64,000 bases of DNA from Burkholderia sp. Ax-1719. GTDB taxonomy: Bacteria; Pseudomonadota; Gammaproteobacteria; Burkholderiales; Burkholderiaceae. The DNA is taken from the NCBI RefSeq assembly GCF_011753055.1, contig NZ_VWWJ01000001.1, positions 1,116,001 to 1,180,000 of the forward strand. Reading direction: 5' to 3'. This document shows, one piece after another, positions 26,972-35,471 of this stretch. The notes under the pieces were generated by a model. It made no database searches and was not told the DNA's origin. It saw only the letters and a list, made by a program, of their open reading frames with translations. Each line of letters opens with the position of its first letter. Position 1 is the stretch's first letter. The position numbers and the translations under genes were made by a program.

Positions 26972-27466
26972 CTATCTGATTGGTCTCTCCATCACGATGA
27001 CGTCGCCGATGAATCTCGGATTGGTCGTGCTATAGGCAGTCTCAAAGCCCTCGCGTTGCCAGAACGCTAGCGCGCGCGGATTCGTCGAAATAGCGGCGAG
27101 CTGCAGTCTCCGGTAGCCCCACTCACGCGCCATCTCGTTGATCAAAGCCAGCGCAGTTTGTCCGTAGCCTCGACTCTGATGCGCTCCTGAAAAAAGCAGC
27201 AACCCGATCCATGCGCAGTCATCGTTCGGATATGAGCGAATCACGTCAGCACATCCGACCATGTCCGACCCAACGTAGAATCCGAACACTGATTTGTCCG
27301 CCCCATCGTTACTGGCTGGCTTGCCATTGAAGAAATCGTCAACATCTTCCTCGGAGGACGGCCGACCTTCGACGAGTTCAGTGTACGAAGGTGCCTCCAG
27401 AAAGATGCGCAACACGTTCGCGCAATCGCTGTGGGACTCGCTGGCGAGTGGGCGGATTGTAAGCAT
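26972..27466 (-). CDS. GNAT family N-acetyltransferase
   Basis: 164 residues from ATG at 27466 (MLTIRPL). The GNAT core is clear: VFGFYVGSDMVGCADVIRSY, then CAWIGLLLFSGAHQSRGYGQ (the Q/RxxGxG/A acetyl-CoA loop as QSRGYG), ALALINEMAREWGYRRLQLA and NPRALAFWQREGFE near the end. The acceptor is unknown; it could be a small amine, an antibiotic or a protein N-terminus. The frame extends upstream to 27670, but the conserved fold starts at 27466. No good ribosome binding site precedes either start. Confidence 0.82.
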   Translation of the reverse strand: MLTIRPLASESHSDCANVLRIFLEAPSYTELVEGRPSSEEDVDDFFNGKPASNDGADKSVFGFYVGSDMVGCADVIRSYPNDDCAWIGLLLFSGAHQSRGYGQTALALINEMAREWGYRRLQLAAISTNPRALAFWQREGFETAYSTTNPRFIGDVIVMERPIR

Positions 27467-28269
27467 CAGGAGCAGTTTCGAGATGAGAGCAACAATTCTA
27501 GAGCCATTGGCCGAAGTCGCCATAAGCAGCGCAACGTCGTTGTGAGCGTCCGCATTGCGCATGCTTGACTGCCCGAACCGTCGCACTCGGTCGGTCGCCC
27601 TACTTCGATGGCCCCGTGGTTCATGCAAACTGCGCGAGTCAGCAGTCGGCCAGTACCGGCCACTCGACACCGCCGAGTATATGGCTCACATCCGACGGCC
27701 GCACCCACTTGCTTCAGGTGACGGATGCAGAGCGGTGAGCAGCCACTCGCCACGACTGGGAGTCGGCCAGCACACTGTGCGCAATTTCATAGCTTGATCC
27801 ACACGTTTACTGCACCTTTAACTTACGGCAATCAGCCTGGCGAAGCAGGACGCGCCGACATCGTAATCGAAGGTTTTGTAAGGCTGGTCGCGATGCACTG
27901 TGCAAGGAACACTGGCCTACGGGTCATATCATCGAACGTGAGTAGTCTCGCGAAAAATGCGCGATGCGTGACGCCATTCTCGCTCAGCGCTGACCTGGTT
28001 TGAGTACATCGCTGTTGTCGATTTGATCCTACAACTGCCCTCGCGAATGAGAATAGAGTGACATATTCATGACTCTAATGCGCAATACATGATTACGACG
28101 TGAAATTAGGAATCTAAACTCGTCGTCGCAATAGAGAAAGTTCATTGCCGAGAAAAACCTTGAATAATCAGACAAAAAAAGTCGCTGGTCAATTCAGGTT
28201 TTTCATAGTCTCGGACATCAATCATCAGACCTATCCTCGTTAACACTCAAAAAAAAATGTACGGGGTAG
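27467..28269. other. Long intergenic region with a dispersed repeat copy
   Basis: About 800 bases. One diverged repeat copy lies at 27591-27651 and a weaker partial one near 27741-27770 (CCACTCGCC...GTCGGCC). From about 28000 the sequence becomes AT-rich, ending in ACGGGGTAG, the ribosome binding site of the peptidase-like gene. No gene is supported here. Confidence 0.45.
27591..27651. repeat. Dispersed intergenic repeat, copy 4
   Basis: TCGGTCGCCC...CGATGG...GCGCGAGTCAGCAGTCGGCC, a diverged copy of the element at 18161 and 25047. Confidence 0.4.
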
Positions 28270-29370
28270 ATGATGACCATCAGAACGACAGCAATTCGAC
28301 AACTCGCTCGACGTGACCTGACGGCGGTTCCTCCTGATCAGGAAGTTGGCGTTTTGCCCGGTGGTTCCAAGGTCATTGCCGTCTCTGTGGCGAAGGGCCG
28401 GGACCTGCTCTCAACGATTGATGACTATGTCCTCCGACAAACTCACTTCGACCGCCAGGCTCGTCTCGGGCTGCGGCGCGAGGTGGTCGAGGTGACACAG
28501 CCGATCTACCTCGACTACGTCGCCTCCCAGGTTCTGAGCTGGACCGATGATGAGATCTCGGCACTTAAACACATCGTCATCGGGTTAGCGACCTTCTTCG
28601 CACCGCTTGATCTGAATCTGCCGCCAATCATTTACGTAGTCAAAACCAGTGGCCAGGAGGAAGGTTACGCTGCGTACACGAGGCGCAAGGATACGATCGT
28701 GCTACCGACCAACATGGTAGTGAGCGTTGCGACCTCCATAAGCTACGGCGACCCGCTGCACCCAGACACCGACCTTTCGTACCTGCAAGACGTGATGGTG
28801 CACGAGTGCTTCCACCTGTTCAGCAAGAACCATCCGAGTAAGCGCCTGGCACTGTACGAGCGCATCCACTATCGCAGCACGGGTCACGTCGTGGAGTTGC
28901 CCGATGCACCATGGGGGCCGCCGACGTCACGCGCTACCATGCGCGACCTGAAGATCACCAATCCGGACGAACCCGATCAAGATGTCTACATCGAGATGTC
29001 CGTGCCAGCCCATCCGGACGACCCGTCCAGTCCCACTACGCAGCGTTGCCTGATGCCGCTATTGCTGGCGCGCGAGCCGTACGCCGGCGGTGTATTTTTC
29101 GAGTATCTGGAATGGTGGTTCATGGCCATTGCACCCACGCCGAGTGGGCGCTGGGAACCGCAGCTGAATGACCAAGGGCAGCCGCTGCTTTACGCCAGTG
29201 CGCCTCTGATGCAGCAGTACCTTTCGCTCGTAACTGCCAACTTCACCCAGGAAATCTTTCAACCCGACGAGGTTCTCGCGCAGAACTTCGTGCTGGCGGC
29301 TACCCAACCCAGTCTCAATATCCTTCAAGACATCCAGAGAGAGCTTGCGGCCGAAGGCAACAGAGCATGA
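28270..29370 (+). CDS. Putative zinc metallopeptidase-like protein (HECFH)
   Basis: 366 residues. VMVHECFHLFSKNHPSKRLA holds HECFH (His178, Glu179, His182), the HExxH zinc-peptidase motif, followed by ALYERIHY. Upstream NLPPIIYVVKTSGQEEGYAA and YTRRKDTIVLPTNMV are the edge strand expected before the active-site helix. No signal peptide is seen, so it may be cytoplasmic or exported by another route. It starts a three-gene unit: its stop overlaps the start of the beta-propeller lipoprotein by 4 bases. The ATG at 28273 fits the GGGG ribosome binding site slightly better than 28270. Peptidase activity is inferred from the motif; the family is not recognised. Confidence 0.7.
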   Translation: MMTIRTTAIRQLARRDLTAVPPDQEVGVLPGGSKVIAVSVAKGRDLLSTIDDYVLRQTHFDRQARLGLRREVVEVTQPIYLDYVASQVLSWTDDEISALKHIVIGLATFFAPLDLNLPPIIYVVKTSGQEEGYAAYTRRKDTIVLPTNMVVSVATSISYGDPLHPDTDLSYLQDVMVHECFHLFSKNHPSKRLALYERIHYRSTGHVVELPDAPWGPPTSRATMRDLKITNPDEPDQDVYIEMSVPAHPDDPSSPTTQRCLMPLLLAREPYAGGVFFEYLEWWFMAIAPTPSGRWEPQLNDQGQPLLYASAPLMQQYLSLVTANFTQEIFQPDEVLAQNFVLAATQPSLNILQDIQRELAAEGNRA

Positions 29371-30500
29371 TCTCGAGCCATGCCAGCAAAAGGTTCGCTG
29401 GCCTTATCGCGATTGCATTCGCAGCCGTATTCGCTCTCGTTGGATGCATTGGTCAAACTGGAGTCGAGGCGTCGCCGCACGCAAACTTGCCAGTGCCGGT
29501 ATACGTGCGCGACCCCGCCTTCCCGCAGCCGTCCACTGTAAAATTCAGCACTGTAAGTTGGGTTCGCCGTGAGCCGCGTACTGGCAATATCTACGTATTA
29601 CAGCGCTCTCAGCCGGTGGTTAGTGTTTGGAGTCCTAAAGGTAATCTCATCTCCTCGTGGACGACGAGCGCGCTGGGCGACCCGCATTCAATTTCCTTCC
29701 ACACAGACACCAGCGGCAAGACCCAGACATGGATCACCGACATGGCGCCGCCAAATCCCGCCGGTCCCGCAGAAGGGCATTGTCTGAAGGCCTTCGACCT
29801 ATCTGGAAGGCCGCTGTCGACGATTGGCACTTGCGGTGCAAATTCGCAGGGAACTGGGCTCGACCCGGTGCAGTTCGACGAAGTAACGGATATCGCATGG
29901 AATTCGTCTGGCCAGCTCCTGGTGTCCGACGGCGACGTAGGTGGACTCAATAACCGGGTCCTGACTTTGAATCCATCAGGCCGAGTGCTCGCACACTGGA
30001 GCGCTCCTGATGGCCACACCGGCAGTGGCCCTGGTCAATTTAATCTGCCGCATGCGTTGCTCGTCGACGCCTGTGACCGTATCTGGGTTGCCGACGCACT
30101 CAATCACCGTGTGCAGGTTCTTGCGCACGACGGCACTCCGTTGGGAGACATCGCAACATTTGGTTCCCTTGGCGTTTATGCCCTCGCCTTCGGTCAGACC
30201 TACGCTTCGCCGTCGCGCGCGGTGCTGTTCGTAGGTGCGAGTCCCTCCACAGGCGGCGGCACGGGTCGCGTCTCGCTTTTTATGGTTCCGATGGACTGCG
30301 CAGCCCCGCATATCAATGCGTCCGCACCTTTTGCTAGCTTCGAAGTTCCGCTGCCCACATCTACAACGACGACGCTTTTGCATGCGCTGACAGTGGATCC
30401 AGATACATGGGACGTCACGCTCGCCGTGCTCGGCTCTGGAGTTCCCCCGCAGCGATGGGTGGCCACGTGGCCGAATGGCCGCCCGCCTTCTGTGCACTGA
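29367..30500 (+). CDS. NHL-type beta-propeller lipoprotein
   Basis: 377 residues. The signal ends in lipobox ALVGC (FAAVFALVGCIGQTG). The mature part is a six-bladed propeller with NHL-like blades: VRREPRTGNIYVLQRSQPVV, then VTDIAWNSSGQLLVSDGDVG, and GPGQFNLPHALLVDACDRIW with VADALNHRVQVLAHDG. Such propellers bind proteins or ligands in the periplasm or at the surface. Its ATG overlaps the stop of the peptidase-like gene (ATGA), so the two are translationally coupled, and the 464-residue gene follows 51 bases later. The three products probably act together. Confidence 0.83.
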   Translation: MISSHASKRFAGLIAIAFAAVFALVGCIGQTGVEASPHANLPVPVYVRDPAFPQPSTVKFSTVSWVRREPRTGNIYVLQRSQPVVSVWSPKGNLISSWTTSALGDPHSISFHTDTSGKTQTWITDMAPPNPAGPAEGHCLKAFDLSGRPLSTIGTCGANSQGTGLDPVQFDEVTDIAWNSSGQLLVSDGDVGGLNNRVLTLNPSGRVLAHWSAPDGHTGSGPGQFNLPHALLVDACDRIWVADALNHRVQVLAHDGTPLGDIATFGSLGVYALAFGQTYASPSRAVLFVGASPSTGGGTGRVSLFMVPMDCAAPHINASAPFASFEVPLPTSTTTTLLHALTVDPDTWDVTLAVLGSGVPPQRWVATWPNGRPPSVH

Positions 30501-30551
30501 CGCCCATCAGGGCACGGCTGCCGACTTTCCCTTCCACTGTAAGAGGATCGC

Positions 30552-31946
30552 ATGACCTTCACTACTGCCGTCTCCGACCCAGTACCGCCTTCAGCCTATC
30601 CGTCCTTCGAGACGGTGAGTAGCCCTCCTCCTGCGATGCCGCCAGCGTGGACTGCCACGGTGCTGCTGCATCCCTTCAGTCCGCCCTTGTCGACCGACCC
30701 GAAGCCTGATAATCCGTTCTTTCAACTTTGCGTCGCCAACGTCGCTTGCGTCCCAGGCAAGTGGTTCTCCGCTCAAGTAGCCGGCTGTTCGTACGGCCGG
30801 TGGTGGTATGTAGTGACACCTGAGGGCACGAAGGTCTCCACGGACGGTGGCCGAACGTGGACGGCCATCGATCTTGGCTGGTCGTTGCCGAGTGACTGGT
30901 TCGGCGCACAACGCTCGAGCGCCTCATGCGTCGGCTCCTCGCCTCTGAACTGGATGGCGCCCGCGCCGGTTAACTGGTGGAAGATTCCAGTACCAATCGC
31001 AGGTTCACCGCCAGCCGCGACATGGCTCTGGTTCGATTCGGACTCGAACGCACCGGTACGCATGATGTTTGGCGAAGGACCTCCGAAGCCCACGCAAGGA
31101 GATCCGACCCAGCTTGCATTCTTTCAGATGTGGTCTTTCACGTATTTCCCCACCTACACTGCACATGACAGTGAGGAAAAGGCGCCTGCCCGGCCGCAAG
31201 ACTTCACAACTCCCACGATTCCTGGCTTTTCGGTTGGAAATCCAAACGGTTATCAGAATTTCACCTGGAACACGAATTTCGGCATGACCGCGTTCATGAC
31301 CCCGGTAAACGAAAACTACAATCCGTTGCCGACGCGTGTACTTTACGTTTGGAAAGACGCCCCGGATTACCAGAGCTACTCCGACCGCGCGCAAAACACG
31401 TTGATGCAGTACAACTACAACTCTGGAGAGATGGGCGCGCAAGAAGCGCTGCTGACCGGGCCGGCACCGAATGGTGTGCAGCCACCGCCCGAGAGCGGCA
31501 CAGGCTTCCTTATTAACTTCAACTGGGACGGCACCTCAAGTTGCATCGGTGGCAGCCAGTTCCCGTTCGCGCAGGAACCACCCGACTGGGTTCAGATCCC
31601 GGCCGTGGAAGGCACAATCCAGGCGACCATCTCCAGCAATCCGGTCATTGCGCCCGATACGACGGTAACAATCTTTTCTGTGCTGTTCCCGCCTGCGCCG
31701 CCGAACTACCCCGAGGCCACCTACCTTTGGACGTGGTATGCGCCGCAGAACGCGACGGGTACTGAAAGCCGGCCAGTCACATTTATGCAGTCGCAGTCTG
31801 GTGTCAACGTCGGCACCAGTCTCGCGCTCGCTGATTACTATTACTACGAGGCCTTCACCCAGCCGATTGACCCGTCGAACTTTGACATTCCTTCCGCGTG
31901 TGGAATACAGACACAGAAGTCTGCGTTGCGGCGACGTCTGCCGTAA
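30552..31946 (+). CDS. Uncharacterised 464-residue protein, third gene of the cluster
   Basis: 464 residues, preceded by AAGAGGATCGC. Rich in Pro, Tyr, Trp and Phe: WFSAQVAGCSYGRWWYVVTP, then TKVSTDGGRTWTAIDLGWSL (a BNR-like Asp-x-Gly-x-x-W element), WLWFDSDSNAPVRMMFGEGP and YLWTWYAPQNATGTESRPVT. No signal peptide is visible. The family is not one I can name; it may be a carbohydrate- or surface-binding protein. A decayed copy of two pieces of this gene lies at 46008-46296, showing a second, lost copy in this genome. Confidence 0.72.
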   Translation: MTFTTAVSDPVPPSAYPSFETVSSPPPAMPPAWTATVLLHPFSPPLSTDPKPDNPFFQLCVANVACVPGKWFSAQVAGCSYGRWWYVVTPEGTKVSTDGGRTWTAIDLGWSLPSDWFGAQRSSASCVGSSPLNWMAPAPVNWWKIPVPIAGSPPAATWLWFDSDSNAPVRMMFGEGPPKPTQGDPTQLAFFQMWSFTYFPTYTAHDSEEKAPARPQDFTTPTIPGFSVGNPNGYQNFTWNTNFGMTAFMTPVNENYNPLPTRVLYVWKDAPDYQSYSDRAQNTLMQYNYNSGEMGAQEALLTGPAPNGVQPPPESGTGFLINFNWDGTSSCIGGSQFPFAQEPPDWVQIPAVEGTIQATISSNPVIAPDTTVTIFSVLFPPAPPNYPEATYLWTWYAPQNATGTESRPVTFMQSQSGVNVGTSLALADYYYYEAFTQPIDPSNFDIPSACGIQTQKSALRRRLP

Positions 31947-32052
31947 TGCCGTCGGGCTACGAAGCACAAAGCGACGTCTAAGCGCGACGTGGCGCAAGGC
32001 ATGATCAACAGCCAGGTCGTCGATTTCCGCTTGAGCAGGTGAAGAGTCGCTT

Positions 32053-32102
32053 TTGTGTCGCACGCTCTGCGTCCTCTGGAACGCAGAGCGTCAATGACAC
32101 AA
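32053..32102. terminator. Strong two-part hairpin between convergent genes
   Basis: ACGCTCTGCGT (32062-32072) pairs perfectly with ACGCAGAGCGT (32081-32091); outside it TTGTGTC (32053-32059) pairs with GACACAA (32096-32102). It sits between the 464-residue gene and the MFS gene, which converge, and probably ends transcription from both sides. Confidence 0.7.
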
Positions 32103-32186
32103 TCGACCGCCAGCCACACTCGCCAAGATGCCAAAACGAACTACTCCGCATGTAGATGTGGCATTGCACGACCTATCCCACAATAG

Positions 32187-33389
32187 CTACTTGATCGCGC
32201 GAACTGCTAGATGGTTCCGCGCGAAACTGATCCCGGCAGCAATCCCACCTAGCGTTACCATCCCTGCGGCTGCCAGCGTAATGACGAGGGGGAGCTGATT
32301 TCGAGCGCCAAATATTCCCACGCACAGTCCGGCAAGCGGTTGTGTCGCATTGTTCAACAGAACAATGACTCCCGTCGTTTTCCCATAGTCTCGCGGAGGA
32401 ATGATGGCCTGTCGTGCACTGCGAATGTACACGTTGAACATCTTGTCAAAACCGATCACGACCAGAAACGCAATCACATACGTAGCTATCGAAGTACACA
32501 TCCCCATGGCAACACCGCCCGCAGCAATGGCGACGAATGCAATACAGCCAAGTTTGACGCGGGAAACCTCAACATGTGCGACCACCGCGAGAATCAGAAT
32601 CGTTGCAATGGCGCCTGCCACTTGCAACGCGGCATAAAATTCACTCGTTTGCTTGAACTTGCCAGTCACCATCGCCGCAGCGGTCGCCAGCGTGATCCCT
32701 ATTACGAGGTTCTCTGCAGCCGCTAGCAACACGAGGCGTGCAAGGCCCGGCAGCGATACAACGTGCATAAGCGCAGTTAGTAGAGGCCTGTAAATCGGGC
32801 CAGTGGTGTGCACAGGCGGAGCTATCCGCGCAGAGGACGTGCGTTGCCACACTACGGTGAATACATCTGAAGCGACAAAGACGAGCGCGGCGCCCGCCAC
32901 GGCCCATTCCCAACTCTTCCATCCCAAGAGCGCGGCAGCAGCCACAGGCCCTAGAACCATCCCCAACTGGTCTGCGAGTTGCGTGTAAGAAAGTACCTTC
33001 TCGAAACGTTGTCCGGCGAATACCTGCGGCAGCAGCACTTCACGAGCGACAAATCCTTGGCTAGTAAGCGCACCGCAGACAGCGGAGAGGCCGATGAGCC
33101 ATGGGAGCCCTCCCCAAACGAGATAACCAGCCACACCAACAAGACAGGCAATCGCACGACTCGCCTGACTGATGCGCAAGAGACGAACGGGCGACATGCG
33201 ATCACTGAGTGCTCCGCACAAAGGGAATGCAAGGAAGCGTGGCAACGCCTCGACAAAGAAGGCTATCCCAGACCATGTAGCCTCTTTCGTGATAGCGAAG
33301 ACGACCAACGGGACCAGGAAGAAAAGCAACTGGTCCGCAAGGCGCGACAGGAAAATTGAGGCAAGGAAGGCAGTTCGATCAACACGCAC
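32187..33389 (-). CDS. MFS transporter (EntS/MFS_3-like exporter)
   Basis: 400 residues with 10-12 hydrophobic helices. The start ASIFLSRLADQLLFFLVPLV and the loop CGALSDRMSPVRLLRISQAS resemble the MFS_3 branch (enterobactin exporter EntS and macrolide exporters), which pump small molecules out of the cell. The segment FVAREVLLPQVFAGQRFEKV is typical of that branch. It is convergent with the three-gene cluster and divergent from a lipoprotein gene; the exported compound is unknown. Confidence 0.82.
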   Translation of the reverse strand: MRVDRTAFLASIFLSRLADQLLFFLVPLVVFAITKEATWSGIAFFVEALPRFLAFPLCGALSDRMSPVRLLRISQASRAIACLVGVAGYLVWGGLPWLIGLSAVCGALTSQGFVAREVLLPQVFAGQRFEKVLSYTQLADQLGMVLGPVAAAALLGWKSWEWAVAGAALVFVASDVFTVVWQRTSSARIAPPVHTTGPIYRPLLTALMHVVSLPGLARLVLLAAAENLVIGITLATAAAMVTGKFKQTSEFYAALQVAGAIATILILAVVAHVEVSRVKLGCIAFVAIAAGGVAMGMCTSIATYVIAFLVVIGFDKMFNVYIRSARQAIIPPRDYGKTTGVIVLLNNATQPLAGLCVGIFGARNQLPLVITLAAAGMVTLGGIAAGISFARNHLAVRAIK

Positions 33390-33664
33390 GCACGATTTCC
33401 CTTTTGACCGGAAGCCCGTATCCGCATCGATAGCTCAAGATTCACTCCCGATATCCGATAAGACGGTAAGTAGGAGTATTACCGCAGACGTCATCGACGG
33501 AAAGCAAGCTCATCAAAAAATGCACACCGATAGCCGAAGACCCACAGCCCATAGGAATGCCCCGAGCCGCAACAGAATCAGAAAATCTTGCCCAGCGTAG
33601 TCATGCTGGGGAGCGGATGAATGACCGCGCATCAAAGAAACGTCCAAATCGCATAGACCGTCTT

Positions 33665-34675
33665 ATGAGAACTCGAATGAAAGGAATTGGTTGCACAGCA
33701 CTGTTGTCGGCTTTGATGCTGTGCAGCTGCGCGGCACCACAGCACTCGCTCCCTGCTCAAACGCAACTCGTACCGCTCGAAGACGCAGTTGCAGGCTCCG
33801 ACGGCGAGCTTGTTCGAGCCATCCGGCAAAGCGACAGCCAGGCTGCCGAAGCTGCAATAGCGGGTGGCGCAAATGTGAACCTGAAACTCTGCTACGTGGC
33901 CGCGCGTCCGGGCTACATTCGTTACGGTGTTTTCGGACAAGACCCAACCTGCCGTCCGGCCTCCCGAATGCAACCGACTGGCGTGCCACTACTGGAAGTC
34001 GTCCTCGACCGAGCCCGCGTGGATGCACAGCCCGCCCTGGTTTCAGCGCTTGGCCGCCATGGCGCGAAGTGGGATATGGATGGACTCGCAGTACTTGGCC
34101 AACTTACGTTGAAGTCGTACGGCGGACAGATCAATTGGGATGTACGTCTTGCGACGGCGAAGGCTCTGATCAGTTACGGCTTCCAGTTTTCGCCCGTTGA
34201 CATTCGTACAACCGCGCACACCGAAGCCGAATTCCATCGCACCGCTTCCCTCGCGTTCGTCGGGCAGGTTGCGCGCCTGTCGGGAAACTCGGCTGCCTTC
34301 GATGCCGAAATAGCCACTCGTAATGAGGAGCGGCAAAAGCTCGCCGAAGAAAAGGCGATCGAAACTCGCGAGGCCGTCAAACAGGATCGCGTGGTCGGAA
34401 CAGAAATTTGCCGGACAGACGAAGGGATTAGCCGGCAGATACTAGGCACCGCATTTGGCCGACCGATGTACGGCCAAGGTGTTCGCGCCACTTATCGTAT
34501 AGTCGGTTTCACTGAAGGTGTGACGCCGGACAAGATCAAGATACGCATAAACTCGATCAAGTCGATAATGCCGGGCGGATCGGTCGAGAACATCGAACAC
34601 CTTGACGGGGACCCACATCTGGATGTCAATGGCGTAATTTACGACACGCCGCTGAATTGGCAGCCTTGCGGCTAA
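33665..34675 (+). CDS. Lipoprotein with an ankyrin-like segment
   Basis: 336 residues. The signal (MRTRMKGIGCTALLSALMLC, then SCAAP) has lipobox LCSC. GSDGELVRAIRQSDSQAAEA with AIAGGANVNLK is a single ankyrin-like turn. The C-terminal part (EICRTDEGISRQILG, then GVRATYRIVGFTEGVTPDKI) is a beta domain of unknown type. The ATG at 33665 (or 33677) begins the signal; an upstream frame to 33557 is not signal-like. Function unknown. The last bases show a tandem duplication TTGCGGCTAAC at the stop codon. Confidence 0.7.
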   Translation: MRTRMKGIGCTALLSALMLCSCAAPQHSLPAQTQLVPLEDAVAGSDGELVRAIRQSDSQAAEAAIAGGANVNLKLCYVAARPGYIRYGVFGQDPTCRPASRMQPTGVPLLEVVLDRARVDAQPALVSALGRHGAKWDMDGLAVLGQLTLKSYGGQINWDVRLATAKALISYGFQFSPVDIRTTAHTEAEFHRTASLAFVGQVARLSGNSAAFDAEIATRNEERQKLAEEKAIETREAVKQDRVVGTEICRTDEGISRQILGTAFGRPMYGQGVRATYRIVGFTEGVTPDKIKIRINSIKSIMPGGSVENIEHLDGDPHLDVNGVIYDTPLNWQPCG

Positions 34676-34695
34676 CTTTGCGGCTAACTCCCAGC

Positions 34696-34720
34696 TGCGG
34701 TCGGCTTCCTGCCGACCGCA
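34696..34720. terminator. Hairpin between convergent lipoprotein and SDR genes
   Basis: TGCGGTCGGC (34696-34705) and GCCGACCGCA (34711-34720) form a perfect 10-bp stem with a 5-base loop, between two converging genes. On the minus strand it falls just after the SDR stop codon. Confidence 0.65.
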
Positions 34721-34730
34721 CTCCATTAAT

Positions 34731-35471
34731 CTAGAACTCCTGCCGCGTCGGACGAATCACCATTTCGTTTATGTCGACGTCCGCAGGTTGTTCAATCGCG
34801 AATGCTATCGCGCGCGCCACGGATTCTGCAGGCACAGCCTGCTTGTAGAAGTCGAGCACCGTCTGTTGGGCGGTTCCCGTGGTGCTTAGCTTCAGTTCGC
34901 TCTCCACTGCGCCCGGTTCAATTGACGTCACGCGAATGTTCTCGCCGACTTCCTGCCGCAGCCCTTCGGAAATAGCACGCACGGCAAACTTGGTGCCCGA
35001 ATAAACCGTGCCGCCCGGCGCGAAGACCTTGATGCCCGCCACCGAACTGAGATTGATGAAATGGCCGCTTTGCTGTTTCAGGAAACGTGGCAACGCGGCA
35101 GCAATGCCATACAGCGTGCCTTTGATATTCACATCGATCATCGCGTCCCATTCGTCCGTATTCACTTCGGCCATCGGACGGATCGGCATCAGCCCCGCAT
35201 TGTTGATCAGCACGTCGAGACGCCCGAAATCGGCGACGACGCCAGCCACCACACTTTCGACCTGCGCCTTGTCGGTGACGTCGAGCGCATACGCCTTTGC
35301 TCGCCCACCCGCCGCTTCGATTTCCGCGACCAGGGCATCGAGGCGATCCGTGCGCCGCGCGGCGACCGCCACGTGCGCGCCCTGCGCCGCGAGATGACGC
35401 GCGGTCACCGCGCCAATGCCGCTGCTTGCGCCGGTAATCAGCACGACCTTGCTTTCAATGTTATTGCTCAT
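34731..35471 (-). CDS. SDR family oxidoreductase
   Basis: 246 residues, classical short-chain dehydrogenase. It has the cofactor loop VVLITGASSGIGAVTARHLA, NNAG (in VLINNAGLMPIRP), a Ser-Tyr-Lys set (INLSSVAGIKVFAPGG, then VYSGTKFAVRA with Tyr and Lys four apart) and the C-terminal IEPGAVESEL. The Arg after the cofactor strand suggests NADPH. ATG at 35471 overlaps the stop of the Old Yellow Enzyme gene by one base (TGATG) with GAGG at good spacing, so they are co-translated. It is the last gene of the TetR-controlled group and probably reduces a carbonyl made or left by the electrophile-detoxifying enzymes. Confidence 0.88.
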   Translation of the reverse strand: MSNNIESKVVLITGASSGIGAVTARHLAAQGAHVAVAARRTDRLDALVAEIEAAGGRAKAYALDVTDKAQVESVVAGVVADFGRLDVLINNAGLMPIRPMAEVNTDEWDAMIDVNIKGTLYGIAAALPRFLKQQSGHFINLSSVAGIKVFAPGGTVYSGTKFAVRAISEGLRQEVGENIRVTSIEPGAVESELKLSTTGTAQQTVLDFYKQAVPAESVARAIAFAIEQPADVDINEMVIRPTRQEF

